The position numbers and the translations under genes are program-made. Shown piece after piece: positions 1-8,830 of a stretch of 64,000 bases of DNA; the first letter of the stretch is position 1, and the number at the start of each line of letters is the position of its first letter. Source of the stretch: Chryseobacterium mucoviscidosis. GTDB lineage: Bacteria > Bacteroidota > Bacteroidia > Flavobacteriales > Weeksellaceae. Where the stretch lies: positions 38,920 to 102,919 of the forward strand of contig NZ_MVAG01000103.1 in the NCBI RefSeq assembly GCF_002177115.1, in the 5' to 3' direction. The notes under the pieces were generated by a model that saw only the letters and a list, made by a program, of their open reading frames with translations, did no database searches and had not been told where the DNA came from.

Positions 1-10
1 CGATAAGAAT

Positions 11-1789
11 TTATTCCTTATGCTCATACATCTTATTGTAAAGATCGATGAATTTCTCTTTAATCGCTTTTCTTTTCAGCTTTAAAGTTGGCGTTAAAAG
101 ACCGGCATCAATGCTCCAGATTTCCGGGGTAAGCTCAATTTTTTTGATCTGTTCCCAGTTTCCTAAATGTTGGTTGATATCGTCAATCTCTTTTTTAATT
201 CTTTCTTTTAATTCCGCACTTTTGGCAATTTCCTGTGGAGTGGAACCTACATTCAGATTGTTTCTGGATGCCCAGCTTTTTGCAAATTCAAAATCTGGCT
301 GTACCAATGCGCAAGGCATTTTTTCGCCGTCTCCGACAACCATGATCTGCTCGATAAACTTTGAAGCTTTTGCTAAATTTTCTATGGTCTGCGGCGCAAT
401 ATATTTTCCTCCCGAAGTCTTGAACATCTCCTTTTTACGGTCGGTGATCTGTAAAAACCCGTCGTTGTCGATATGTCCGATGTCACCCGTTCTGAAATAG
501 CCATCTTCTGTAAAGACTTCTTTCGTCATTTCTTCATTTTTAAAATAGCCTTTAAAAATAGAAGGACCTTTTACTGTAATTTCTCCGTCTGCCTGAATTT
601 TAACACTCAGATTGTCAAGAGGTAAACCTACGGTTCCGATTTTCATTTTGCTGAAAGAATTTACCGAAATTACAGGTGAAGTTTCCGTTAATCCATATCC
701 TTCCAGAATAGGAATTCCTGCATTCTGGAACATTAAATTCAGTCTTGTAGATAAAGCTGCAGAACCGGAAACCAAAGTAATGATTTCACCGCCTAAACCT
801 TCTCTCCACTTTTTAAACACCAGTTTGTCGGCAATAATTTCCTTTAATCCGGATGGTTTTGAAACACTTTTCTTTTTAGAAATCAGATCCAGTGCCCAGA
901 AAAAGATCTTCTGTTTCAGTCCTCCCGCGGAAGAACCTGTGGCGTAGATTTTATCATACACTTTTTCCACAAGTCTCGGTACCACGCTCATGTAATGAGG
1001 TTTTACTTCTTTTACGTTTTCTCCCATCTTTTCGATGCTTTCCGCGAAATAAATCGAAAAACCGTTGTACTGGAAAAGATAGAAAAGCATTCTTTCGAAA
1101 ATATGGCAGATCGGAAGGAAACTCAGAACCCTTGTATCTTTATAATCCAGACTTTTCTTTTTAGGAATTCTCGGGATTGCCCCTAATACATTCGAAACAA
1201 TATTATGGTGAGTCAGCATTACTCCTTTCGGTTTTCCTGTGGTTCCCGAAGTGTAAATAATCGTTGCCAGATCTTCAGGATTAATAGCATTTGAAAGATC
1301 TTCCACTTCAATCTGCGTAGAATCATCTTCGCCAAGATCCAGTATTTCTTTCCAGTTAGCAGCTCCCGAAACATTATCGAAAGTAAAAACGCCCTGTAAT
1401 GAAGGAATGTTATGTTTTACTTTTACTACCTTGTTCAAAAGATCCTTATCAGACACAAAACAGTACTTAATTTCTGCATTGGTAAAGATAAATTCATAAT
1501 CTTCGGGAGAAATACTCGGATAAACGGGAACAGAAACCACCCCGATCTGCGAAAGTCCGAGATCCATAATCGCCCATTCTGTTCGGGAATTAGTGGTGAT
1601 TAAAGCGATTTTGTCACCAGGTTTTATGCCAAGTTTTAAAAGTCCTCTTGATATCTTATTGGCTTCATTGATAAACTCTTGCGTGGAAGTTTTCTTCCAT
1701 TCACCATGGTATTTGGTTACAAACATATCCGACTTCGGATACGTTTTCAATGCATATTGAGGAATATCAAATAATCTTTTGATTGTCAT
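11..1789 (-). CDS. Long-chain acyl-CoA synthetase (AMP-forming)
   Basis: This 592-residue adenylate-forming enzyme should activate long-chain fatty acids to acyl-CoA via an acyl-AMP. The AMP-binding P-loop TSGTTGKPKG is at residues 180-189. Further on are the GYGLTETSP motif, the YFRTGDIG motif that binds the ribose, and DRKKEMFKTSGGKYIAP with the hinge and catalytic lysine region. The length and the KKSVSKPSGLK linker fit the COG1022/FAA1-type long-chain class better than short acetyl-CoA synthetases. No signal peptide is seen, so the protein is probably cytoplasmic or membrane-peripheral. It is divergent from an acyl-CoA dehydrogenase gene, which supports a role in beta-oxidation. The chain-length preference cannot be read from sequence. 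Confidence 0.93.
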   Translation of the reverse strand: MTIKRLFDIPQYALKTYPKSDMFVTKYHGEWKKTSTQEFINEANKISRGLLKLGIKPGDKIALITTNSRTEWAIMDLGLSQIGVVSVPVYPSISPEDYEFIFTNAEIKYCFVSDKDLLNKVVKVKHNIPSLQGVFTFDNVSGAANWKEILDLGEDDSTQIEVEDLSNAINPEDLATIIYTSGTTGKPKGVMLTHHNIVSNVLGAIPRIPKKKSLDYKDTRVLSFLPICHIFERMLFYLFQYNGFSIYFAESIEKMGENVKEVKPHYMSVVPRLVEKVYDKIYATGSSAGGLKQKIFFWALDLISKKKSVSKPSGLKEIIADKLVFKKWREGLGGEIITLVSGSAALSTRLNLMFQNAGIPILEGYGLTETSPVISVNSFSKMKIGTVGLPLDNLSVKIQADGEITVKGPSIFKGYFKNEEMTKEVFTEDGYFRTGDIGHIDNDGFLQITDRKKEMFKTSGGKYIAPQTIENLAKASKFIEQIMVVGDGEKMPCALVQPDFEFAKSWASRNNLNVGSTPQEIAKSAELKERIKKEIDDINQHLGNWEQIKKIELTPEIWSIDAGLLTPTLKLKRKAIKEKFIDLYNKMYEHKE

Positions 1790-2031
1790 GATTTTTTAAG
1801 TAATTGTTAAAGGATTTTAAATATAAGCATTTTTTTTAATTGTGGAAATTGGAAGTGATTATTTAGAAATTAATAAAATGTATGCCATAATATATTTAAT
1901 AATTCAAACTTAATATATATATGATGAAAATTTAAAAATTGAGATATTTCGTTGTTTTTATCTAATTTATGATTCTATTTTCAGATTTGCCCAAAAAGTG
2001 TAAATTAGCGACCATCTAATTATTCAATGTT

Positions 2032-3171
2032 ATGGACTTTAATTTATCAGAAGAACAGCTGATGATTCAGCAGGCAGCAAGAGATTTTGCGCAAAGCGAG
2101 CTTTTACCGGAAGTAATCGAAAGAGACCGCGACCAGAAGTTTCCTGCAGAACAGGTAAAGAAAATGGGGGAAATGGGACTTATGGGGATGATGGTGGATC
2201 CTAAATACGGCGGTGCCGGAATGGACAGCGTTTCTTACGTTCTTGCAATGGAAGAAATTGCAAAAATAGATGCTTCTGCGGCTGTGGTAATGTCTGTAAA
2301 CAACTCATTGGTTTGTGCAGGTCTTGAGAAATTTGCTTCTGAAGAGCAGAAAGTAAAATATCTTACCCCTTTGGCAAGCGGACAGGTAATCGGAGCTTTT
2401 GCTTTGTCTGAGCCTGAAGCAGGTTCTGATGCAACTTCCCAGAAAACAACTGCGGAAGATAAAGGAGATTATTACCTTTTAAACGGGATCAAAAACTGGA
2501 TCACAAACGGTGGAACAGCATCTTACTATATTGTAATTGCACAGACAGATCCTGAGAAAAAGCATAAAGGAATCAACGCTTTCATCGTAGAAAGAGGTTG
2601 GGAAGGTTTCGAGATCGGTCCGAAAGAAGATAAACTGGGAATCAGAGGAAGCGATACACATTCTTTGATCTTCAATAACGTAAAAGTACCGAAGGAAAAC
2701 AGAATCGGGGAGGACGGTTTCGGATTCAATTTCGCGATGGCTGTTCTGAACGGTGGTAGAATCGGGATTGCTTCTCAGGCTTTAGGAATTGCTTCCGGAG
2801 CTTACGAACTGGCTTTGAAATATGCTAAAACAAGAAAAGCGTTTAAAACAGAAATCATCAATCATCAGGCGATTGCTTTCAAATTGGCAGATATGGCAAC
2901 TCAGATCACAGCAGCAAGAATGCTTTGCTTCAAGGCGGCTGTAGAAAAAGACGCTGGAAAAGATATCTCTGAAAGCGGAGCAATGGCAAAATTATACGCT
3001 TCTCAGGTGGCAATGGATACTACGATTGAAGCTGTACAGATCCACGGTGGATACGGATATGTGAAAGAATATCACGTAGAAAGAATGATGAGAGATGCCA
3101 AAATCACTCAGATCTACGAAGGAACTTCTGAAATCCAGAAGATCGTTATTTCAAGAAGCATTGCAAAGTAA
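2032..3171 (+). CDS. Acyl-CoA dehydrogenase
   Basis: This 379-residue flavoenzyme catalyses the first oxidation of beta-oxidation, turning acyl-CoA into trans-2-enoyl-CoA with FAD. The order is the all-alpha N-domain (FNLSEEQLMIQQAARDFA), the FAD-binding ALSEPEAGSDA motif near residues 123-133, the beta-domain, and the C-terminal helical domain with QIHGGYGYVKEYHVERMMRD. The catalytic-base glutamate lies in IYEGTSEIQ, the position typical of short-chain/butyryl-CoA dehydrogenases. Length is normal for the family. The gene is divergent from the acyl-CoA synthetase and is followed by a clear terminator, so it looks monocistronic. The exact substrate is undetermined. Confidence 0.95.
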   Translation: MDFNLSEEQLMIQQAARDFAQSELLPEVIERDRDQKFPAEQVKKMGEMGLMGMMVDPKYGGAGMDSVSYVLAMEEIAKIDASAAVVMSVNNSLVCAGLEKFASEEQKVKYLTPLASGQVIGAFALSEPEAGSDATSQKTTAEDKGDYYLLNGIKNWITNGGTASYYIVIAQTDPEKKHKGINAFIVERGWEGFEIGPKEDKLGIRGSDTHSLIFNNVKVPKENRIGEDGFGFNFAMAVLNGGRIGIASQALGIASGAYELALKYAKTRKAFKTEIINHQAIAFKLADMATQITAARMLCFKAAVEKDAGKDISESGAMAKLYASQVAMDTTIEAVQIHGGYGYVKEYHVERMMRDAKITQIYEGTSEIQKIVISRSIAK

Positions 3172-3195
3172 TTGCTTAATTATATATGAAATAGT

Positions 3196-3224
3196 AAAAG
3201 GCTTCCGAATTTGGAAGCCTTTTT
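3196..3224 (+). terminator. Rho-independent terminator after acyl-CoA dehydrogenase
   Basis: A ten-base stem, AAAGGCTTCC paired with GGAAGCCTTT around a GAATTT loop, is followed by a short T run. It starts 25 bases after the stop codon of the acyl-CoA dehydrogenase gene. Confidence 0.85.
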
Positions 3225-3436
3225 ACATTCACACGAACCACAAAATATAATATATAAAATTTTTTGTCTGCTTTATTTATCTTTTTGATTGGATTTTTTT
3301 ATTAAGGTTAAATCAGTGCTCTTTTTATCAGATATGATGACATATCAAAAATATCAATAAGAATTATTAGATAAGAGATTATATGATTAAAATAATATTA
3401 AAATTAAAATCCATCACAAAGGATGGACTTTCGAAA

Positions 3437-4387
3437 TTAATGGGCATCATGATTGGTTGTGTTTTTACCCCTCTTTTTATAAAAATAATATCCGATTCCG
3501 GCAATTAAAAACAATGGCCAAAGCGGCAGAATAAACAGGAAAATAGAAGTAATGACACTCCATCCTGAAGAAACGGCGGCTAAAGACTTTTCACCAAAAG
3601 TTTCCGGAGCTTTATGAGCGTTATCCAAAAGAGAGATCCTGATATCACAAAGCGTGTTGTTATAATAGTCACTTCCTTTTACTTCTATGTTTTTACTTTC
3701 AATATCGCCGATATTGTTGCTTAAATCATCGATCAGTTGATCAAAATTCTGCAGAGGAACTTTAATCTGAAGATAATATGCTTTTTGATCCACCATTTCT
3801 GAAGATCTGTCATCGGAAGGTTCTGCTGCAACATAAGTGAGCTCTTCCTTAGTAACGGCACCATTATTTTTAACAGTTTCCTGTCGTATAATTTCCCTTA
3901 CAATTTCCGCATTGTCTGCATTCATGGTTAAATAGCCCGATTTTACCATTTTATTTTTCAGAACATTCAGTTCGTAATTTTCACTTTTTGGTTTGTCTTT
4001 ATAAACGATTTTGGTTTCTTTAATCACTTTCGGAGCGGGAACATTCACCACAATTTTTTCTTCTTTTTTAGCCGAATCCTTTTTCTCCGTTTTCGATTCC
4101 AGTTTTACGGAAGAAATTTTCTCAGATAAAGAATCTACCATTTTGGAAGTATTTTCAATCTTGTCTTTCACTTCATTTTTAGCGTTTTCAAAATCTTTAA
4201 TTTTTACATTGGCAGAATCCAGTGCAACATTGGCTTTTTCGCTTACGTCATTAATTTTTTCAGAGGTCGCAGAAATCGTACTGTCTGCTGATTGTACTGC
4301 ATCTTCAATTTTAGATGTTGCCGCTTCTCCTTTTTTACACATGATAAACGTGCTTGATACAGCAACGAGTAAGATGAACTTTTTCAT
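3437..4387 (-). CDS. DUF4349-type lipoprotein with C-terminal membrane helix
   Basis: A 316-residue protein starting with a lipoprotein signal (MKKFILLVAVSSTFIMC, acylated Cys17). Residues about 25-100 are a low-complexity, Ser/Lys/Glu-rich stretch predicted to be helical or coiled coil (repeats of the type SEKINDVSEKANVALDSAN). Residues about 145-265 resemble the DUF4349 domain (KSGYLTMNADNAEIVREI, then LQIKVPLQNFDQLIDDL). A strongly hydrophobic segment, SIFLFILPLWPLFLIAGIGYYFY, followed by KKRGK anchors the C-terminus. The family function is unknown; an envelope role is inferred from the signal and anchor. The gene is monocistronic, convergent with the acyl-CoA dehydrogenase gene. Confidence 0.8.
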   Translation of the reverse strand: MKKFILLVAVSSTFIMCKKGEAATSKIEDAVQSADSTISATSEKINDVSEKANVALDSANVKIKDFENAKNEVKDKIENTSKMVDSLSEKISSVKLESKTEKKDSAKKEEKIVVNVPAPKVIKETKIVYKDKPKSENYELNVLKNKMVKSGYLTMNADNAEIVREIIRQETVKNNGAVTKEELTYVAAEPSDDRSSEMVDQKAYYLQIKVPLQNFDQLIDDLSNNIGDIESKNIEVKGSDYYNNTLCDIRISLLDNAHKAPETFGEKSLAAVSSGWSVITSIFLFILPLWPLFLIAGIGYYFYKKRGKNTTNHDAH

Positions 4388-4729
4388 AACATTAATTTTT
4401 TCGATGAGGTAAAATTAGGAGGGAAGTTTTTGTAAAGATTGTAAAGGAATTGTTTTGCTTATGTAAATTGATAAGGAGTTGAATTTTAGTATTTTGTAAA
4501 ATAAAAAAATACTGTTTTACAAAGTTTTTTTAATCTTTGATTTCTTTTTCTTAATTAAATCTTATCTGAATTTAATTTTCAGCACTGTCATTTTGAACGA
4601 AACAAAGTAAAGTCGAAAAATCTCAGATACCCTCAAGATACTTCACGTATAAAAGTTTCATTTAATTTCATAAAAAAATCCGCAGAAAAACTTCCGCGGA
4701 TAATCTATTTAAAACAAATTATCTTTCAA
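4388..4729. other. Intergenic region with dispersed repeat and a terminator
   Basis: There is no coding region here. About 4582-4636 carries a degenerate copy of the dispersed motif built around GTCATTTTGAACGAA and AAAAATCTCAG, related to sequences near 26575, 26862 and 61620. The right end holds the release-factor terminator. Confidence 0.6.
4672..4704 (-). terminator. Terminator of prfC
   Basis: On the minus strand, ATCCGC pairs with GCGGAT around GGAAGTTTTTCT and is followed by at least six T. It lies 26 bases downstream of the release-factor 3 stop codon. Confidence 0.8.
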
Positions 4730-6325
4730 TTAAGCATTCTTAAACTCACTGATGAAATGCAGTTTCACATTCGGGAACTTCTCCTGCGTCATATGAATCG
4801 TGAAAGAAGAATCGGCAAGGAAAACCAACTGGTTGTATTTGTCTCTCGCTAAAAATCTCTGTTTCAGTCTTGCAAATTCCTTGAATTCATCCGATTTTTC
4901 ATCCGCTTCAACCCAACACGCTTTGTGCATAGAAAGAGGTTCGTAAGTACATTTTGCCCCATATTCATGCTCCAGACGATACTGGATAACCTCATACTGA
5001 AGCGCACCCACTGTTCCGATGATCTTTCTGCCGTTCATTTCAAGGGTAAATAACTGTGCAACCCCTTCATCCATCAATTGATCGATCCCTTTTGCCAGTT
5101 GTTTTGCTTTCAACGGATCGTTGTTGTTAATATATCTGAAATGTTCAGGAGAGAAGCTCGGAATTCCTTTGAAATTCAGTTTTTCACCGCCTGTTAACGT
5201 ATCTCCGATTCTGAAACTTCCCGTATCATGAAGACCTACAATATCTCCCGGGAAACTTTCATCAACCACCTCTTTTTTATCTGCGAAGAAAGCATTTGGT
5301 GAAGAGAACTTCATTTTTTTGCCCTCTCTTACCAAAAGATAATTTTCATTTCTCTTGAAAGTTCCCGAAACAATTTTCACGAAAGCCAGTCTATCCCTGT
5401 GTTTCGGATCCATATTCGCATGGATCTTGAAAACGAATCCTGTAAAACCATTTTCTTCAGGCTTTACAATACGCGTATCACTTTCCTTCGGTTGTGGCAT
5501 CGGTGCAATATCAATAAAAGCATCCAGCAACTCACGAACCCCGAAATTATTCAAAGCCGAACCAAAGAAAACAGGCTGCAAATCCCCCTTCATATAATCT
5601 TCACGGTTGAATTCAGGATAAACCGACTGAACCAGATCCAGTTCATCTCTTAAAGTAGCGGCAGCTTTTTCGCCAATCACTTCATCAATTGAAGGATCAT
5701 TAATATTGTCAAACTTTATCGCTTCACCCACCTTCTGTTTCTTCTCTTCCAAAAACAACTGGATATTGTTTTCCCAGATATTGTAAATTCCCTGAAAGTC
5801 AGCTCCCATACCAATTGGCAAAGAAAGCGGACAAACCGTTAATCCCAGTTTCTGTTCCACCTCATCCAGCAAATCGAAAGCATCCTTACCTTCACGGTCA
5901 AGCTTATTAATGAAAACCAGCATCGGAATGTTTCTCATTCTACAAACCTGAACAAGCTTTTCCGTCTGTTCCTCAACCCCTTTTGCAACGTCAATCACAA
6001 CGATTACAGAATCAACCGCCGTTAAAGTTCTGTACGTATCCTCTGCAAAATCCTTGTGACCGGGAGTATCCAGAATGTTGATTTTGTGGTTTCTGTATTC
6101 AAAAGCCAATACCGAAGTTGCCACGGAGATTCCTCTCTGTCTTTCAATTTCCATGAAATCGGAGGTCGCTCCCTTTTTTATTTTGTTGGATTTTACCGCA
6201 CCTGCTTCCTGAATTGCACCTCCGAAAAGCAAAAGCTTTTCCGTAAGAGTGGTTTTTCCGGCATCGGGGTGAGAGATAATTCCGAAGGTTTTTCTTTTTT
6301 CTATTTCTTTGATTAAGTCTGACAT
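4730..6325 (-). CDS. prfC: Peptide chain release factor 3
   Basis: RF3 is a translational GTPase that recycles RF1/RF2 from the ribosome after termination. The 531-residue protein begins MSDLIKEIEKRKTFGIISHP. The reading frame stays open 21 codons further upstream, but that extension is unlike the family and the family length is about 530, so I place the start at 6325. GTPase motifs are SHPDAGKTTLTE (G1), DTPGHKDF (G3) and NKLDRE (G4). The C-terminal RF3-specific domain includes ALQYEVIQYRLEHEYGAKC. The protein is cytoplasmic. The gene stands alone between long intergenic regions and has its own terminator. Confidence 0.96.
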   Translation of the reverse strand: MSDLIKEIEKRKTFGIISHPDAGKTTLTEKLLLFGGAIQEAGAVKSNKIKKGATSDFMEIERQRGISVATSVLAFEYRNHKINILDTPGHKDFAEDTYRTLTAVDSVIVVIDVAKGVEEQTEKLVQVCRMRNIPMLVFINKLDREGKDAFDLLDEVEQKLGLTVCPLSLPIGMGADFQGIYNIWENNIQLFLEEKKQKVGEAIKFDNINDPSIDEVIGEKAAATLRDELDLVQSVYPEFNREDYMKGDLQPVFFGSALNNFGVRELLDAFIDIAPMPQPKESDTRIVKPEENGFTGFVFKIHANMDPKHRDRLAFVKIVSGTFKRNENYLLVREGKKMKFSSPNAFFADKKEVVDESFPGDIVGLHDTGSFRIGDTLTGGEKLNFKGIPSFSPEHFRYINNNDPLKAKQLAKGIDQLMDEGVAQLFTLEMNGRKIIGTVGALQYEVIQYRLEHEYGAKCTYEPLSMHKACWVEADEKSDEFKEFARLKQRFLARDKYNQLVFLADSSFTIHMTQEKFPNVKLHFISEFKNA

Positions 6326-6462
6326 ATCGTATTTTGAAGTTGCAAAAATCGGGAATTTTGTCGAATCCTGAAAATTTTGTTTGAACACAAATTTTTACAC
6401 GAAAAAGCATGAATTTTATTTAACCGCAAACTCACAAAAGATTATAACACATTCGTAACAAA

Positions 6463-6669
6463 TTTGTTTGAACTAATTTCAGAATTAACCACAAAAGGCA
6501 CAAAAGACGATGGTAAAGCGAATTTCCAGAATAATCAAAGCAATCAAAAGAATAAAAATCAAAGATTTTTAAAAACTATTGCGAACTTTTTCATTTATAA
6601 TGATCAACTTTAAATAAAAGTCTAGTCATCTTTTGTCCCTTTTGCGGTTAAATAAAAAGTTTAAACAGA
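6463..6669 (-). repeat. ~200-bp terminal-inverted-repeat element, copy A (reverse orientation)
   Basis: The ends are TTAACCACAAAAGGCACAAA and, inverted, TTAACCGCAAAAGGGACAAA. Outside these are the conserved flanks TTTGAACTAATTTCAGAATT and AAATAAAAAGTTTAAACAG. The centre has AAAATCAAAGATTTTT. The reverse complement matches the copy at 61362-61556 closely. There is no ORF inside, so this looks like a MITE-like or REP-like non-autonomous element. Confidence 0.75.
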
Positions 6670-6740
6670 ATCAACTTAAGATTAAATTCTTTACACGTAA
6701 CAGGACACATTAGTTTAAAAATCTTTGATTTTTTATTTTG

Positions 6741-6953
6741 AAGTTGTTTGAAGTAAGAGAGTTTGCTCCTTTAGGAGCAGAATCTGTGTAGAAATAAGAA
6801 TAAATCCGCAAATCAATCCGTAGGATTGATATCTATAAATATGAGAAATTTTTTAAAGATAGCGTTCCTACGGAACGCAAAATGCATTGTGAATAAGGTG
6901 TCTACACAGATAAAACTCTATAGAGTTTTCTACCGTTTTACTTTAAACAACTT
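6741..6953. repeat. Nested palindrome cluster
   Basis: The outer inverted repeat is AAGTTGTTTGAAGTAA (6741-6756) with TTACTTTAAACAACTT (6938-6953). A second inverted pair is TCTGTGTAGA (6783-6792) and TCTACACAGA (6901-6910). Four short hairpins are nested in it: GCTCCTTTAGGAGC (6765), TCAATCCGTAGGATTGA (6813), GCGTTCCTACGGAACGC (6862) and AAAACTCTATAGAGTTTT (6912). It has no coding potential. Confidence 0.75.
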
Positions 6954-7070
6954 TTTTTGTTTGCTTTTGCCAAACTAAAAATAGGCTAAAAAAAAATCAA
7001 ATTCGTGGAATTTGTGAAAACCATTTGTGTTATTCGTGTTTAAAAGATCTACGATGAGTTTAAATTTTAT

Positions 7071-7230
7071 TGGAAAAACGCTAAGGCGCAAGATTTAAAT
7101 AAGAGTTTTCCAGTCTTAAGACGCAAGGATAAAATCAAAGATTTTATTTTATAATTCTGATGATCAATTTTATCAAAGATAAAATCCTTGCGCCTTAAAA
7201 ATTTAAGACTAGTAAAAATCCTGCGTCTTT
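7071..7230. repeat. ~160-bp inverted-repeat element (CGCAAGG family)
   Basis: The ends TGGAAAAACGCTAAGGCGCA and, inverted, TGGTTTTCGCAAAGACGCAG are related. A second inner inverted pair, GACGCAAGGATAAAAT and ATAAAATCCTTGCGCCTTAA, is separated by about 45 bases. It is non-coding and sits next to the MFS gene's 3' end. Confidence 0.65.
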
Positions 7231-7274
7231 GCGAAAACCAACCTGAGTCGTGTTAATTCTTGTAAAAATTAGTG

Positions 7275-8453
7275 CTATTTGTGTTTAAGCTTAAGCAAAT
7301 AAGCCAGTCCCAATCCCACAAAAACCATCGCCGCACTGAAAGGAAAAATATAGCTCATCCCGTAAAGATCGGCAATTCCGCCAATCAGCGGTCCTGCAAC
7401 ACCAAGAGAAAGATCAATAAAAAGACCATATCCCGCCAAAGCGGAACCCTGATTGGATGAAGGCACACTTTTAATCGCCACCACACCCAAAGCCGGAAAA
7501 ATTAATGAAAACCCAAGTCCCGTAACGCCGGCTCCCACAAGAGCCATTTGTGAATTCGTGGCAAACGAAATAATTAAAAGCCCGATAGTTTCCACCAAAA
7601 GACAGGCAATAGCGACCTTAATTCCTCCGTAATTATTGATTACATTATTGAAAACGAGTCGTCCTGCAACAAACAGTACCCCGAAAACACTCAGACATAA
7701 AGCGCCGTTATTCCAATGAAAGTAATTGTAATACAGGGTAATAAAAGTTGAAATACTCGCAAAACCAAGTCCTCCTAAAGCCAGACAAACGCCGAAAGGA
7801 GCCACTTTTCCCAAAACTTTCCAGAACGGCTGCGATTCCTTTATATTCGTATTGGTTTTATTGTCTTTGGTTTTTGCGAAAAGAAATCCTAAAATTCCAA
7901 GAATAATCGAAAGAATTCCGATTCCGTATAAGCTGAATTCATGCTCAATCGTTACGCCCAGAGAAGCTCCGATTGCCAATGCGCCGTAACAGGCAACGCC
8001 GTTGTAGGAAATAATTTTTGCCGTATGCTTTTCTCCGACTGCCATAATTGCCCAGTTGATGGGACTTGCACCGATCATTCCTTCCGCGCAGCCTGTAAGA
8101 AGACGTGTGATAATCAAAAATATTAAACTTAACCACGGAGAAAATTTAAAATAATAAGCAATGATCAGGAAAATTCCGGTCAGCGAAAAACTGATCATGC
8201 TGAATAAAACGGCTGGTTTCGGGCCTTTTCCATCAATGATTTTTCCGGAATAAGCTCTCAGGAAAAATGTAGAAACATATTGCAGACTGATGACCAAACC
8301 TGCAATCACCAGACTGAACCCAAGACTTTTATTAATGAAAATAGGAAGAACCGAAAGCGATAATCCGATAACGAAATACCCTATAAAGGTAAAACTTACA
8401 TAACTGATTAAAGACAGATTAACATTCTCCGACTTTTTTACCAAACCCTGCAT
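7275..8453 (-). CDS. MFS transporter
   Basis: A 392-residue polytopic carrier of the major facilitator superfamily with about 12 hydrophobic segments. The loop RAYSGKIIDGKGPK after TM2 is the MFS motif-A position (normally GxLaDrxGrk). The arginine-rich LIITRLLTGCAEGMIGAS segment corresponds to TM4-TM5. It resembles YfcJ/YhhS-like single-component carriers, but the substrate cannot be inferred. On the minus strand a TAACTTTG box (8471-8478) lies 18 bases upstream of the ATG. The 3' end overlaps a dispersed ATTTGTGTTTAA repeat phrase. Confidence 0.88.
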   Translation of the reverse strand: MQGLVKKSENVNLSLISYVSFTFIGYFVIGLSLSVLPIFINKSLGFSLVIAGLVISLQYVSTFFLRAYSGKIIDGKGPKPAVLFSMISFSLTGIFLIIAYYFKFSPWLSLIFLIITRLLTGCAEGMIGASPINWAIMAVGEKHTAKIISYNGVACYGALAIGASLGVTIEHEFSLYGIGILSIILGILGFLFAKTKDNKTNTNIKESQPFWKVLGKVAPFGVCLALGGLGFASISTFITLYYNYFHWNNGALCLSVFGVLFVAGRLVFNNVINNYGGIKVAIACLLVETIGLLIISFATNSQMALVGAGVTGLGFSLIFPALGVVAIKSVPSSNQGSALAGYGLFIDLSLGVAGPLIGGIADLYGMSYIFPFSAAMVFVGLGLAYLLKLKHK

Positions 8454-8518
8454 GTGAAAATATTAAGCTGCAAAGTTACTTCATTAAAACAGTATGAAAG
8501 AGAAATTTAACTTAAAAT

Positions 8519-8722
8519 CTGTTTAACCTTTTTTATTTAACCGCAAAAGTTATAGAAGATAAGCTGAAATTTTATTCAAAATTTAATAACGATAAATGAA
8601 AAAGGCAACAACAGCTTTAAAAATCTTCGATTTTTAGTCTTTTGAGAATTTTGATTATTCTAATTATTGCGGAATAATGTTCTTTTGCAACTTTTGTGGT
8701 TAATTTTGAAATTTGTTTAAAC
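8519..8722 (+). repeat. ~200-bp terminal-inverted-repeat element, copy B
   Basis: The order matches the copy at 61362: CTGTTTAACC, ATTTAACCGCAAAAG, a centre with TTAAAAATCTTCGATTTTTA, CTTTTGTGGTTAATT and TTTGTTTAAACA. It lies between two divergent genes. Confidence 0.7.
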
Positions 8723-8798
8723 ATTTTAAAAAACATAAATGTAACCATGTATTTTAAGGTTAAACTTCTCTGCGATTCTCTTTTCTCATAATTTGAAT

Positions 8799-8806
8799 TA
8801 TCTTTG
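8799..8806 (+). promoter_or_regulatory. -7 box of the CPBP protease gene
   Basis: TATCTTTG matches the Bacteroidetes TAnnTTTG element and ends 24 bases before the ATG at 8831. It covers the possible upstream TTG start at 8804, which supports the later ATG. No good -33 TTG is seen. Confidence 0.5.
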
Positions 8807-8830
8807 TTTCTCAATAAATTCTTAGATTCT

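Larger units (their letters stand above)
6326..7274. other. Repeat-packed 0.95-kb intergenic region
   Basis: I find no credible gene in this stretch. It holds three different inverted-repeat elements side by side (about 6463-6669, 6741-6953 and 7071-7230, listed separately), plus short phrases of the ATTTGTG / TTCGTGTTTAAA family at about 7010-7052 and 7240-7290. It behaves like a collection site for non-coding repeats between prfC and an MFS gene, both on the minus strand. Confidence 0.7.
8454..8830. other. Divergent intergenic region
   Basis: This contains the MFS-side -7 box (minus strand TAACTTTG, 8471-8478), the repeat element copy B, and the CPBP-gene -7 box TATCTTTG (8799-8806). A minus-strand reading frame runs through it and into the CPBP gene, but I do not regard it as a gene. 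Confidence 0.6.
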
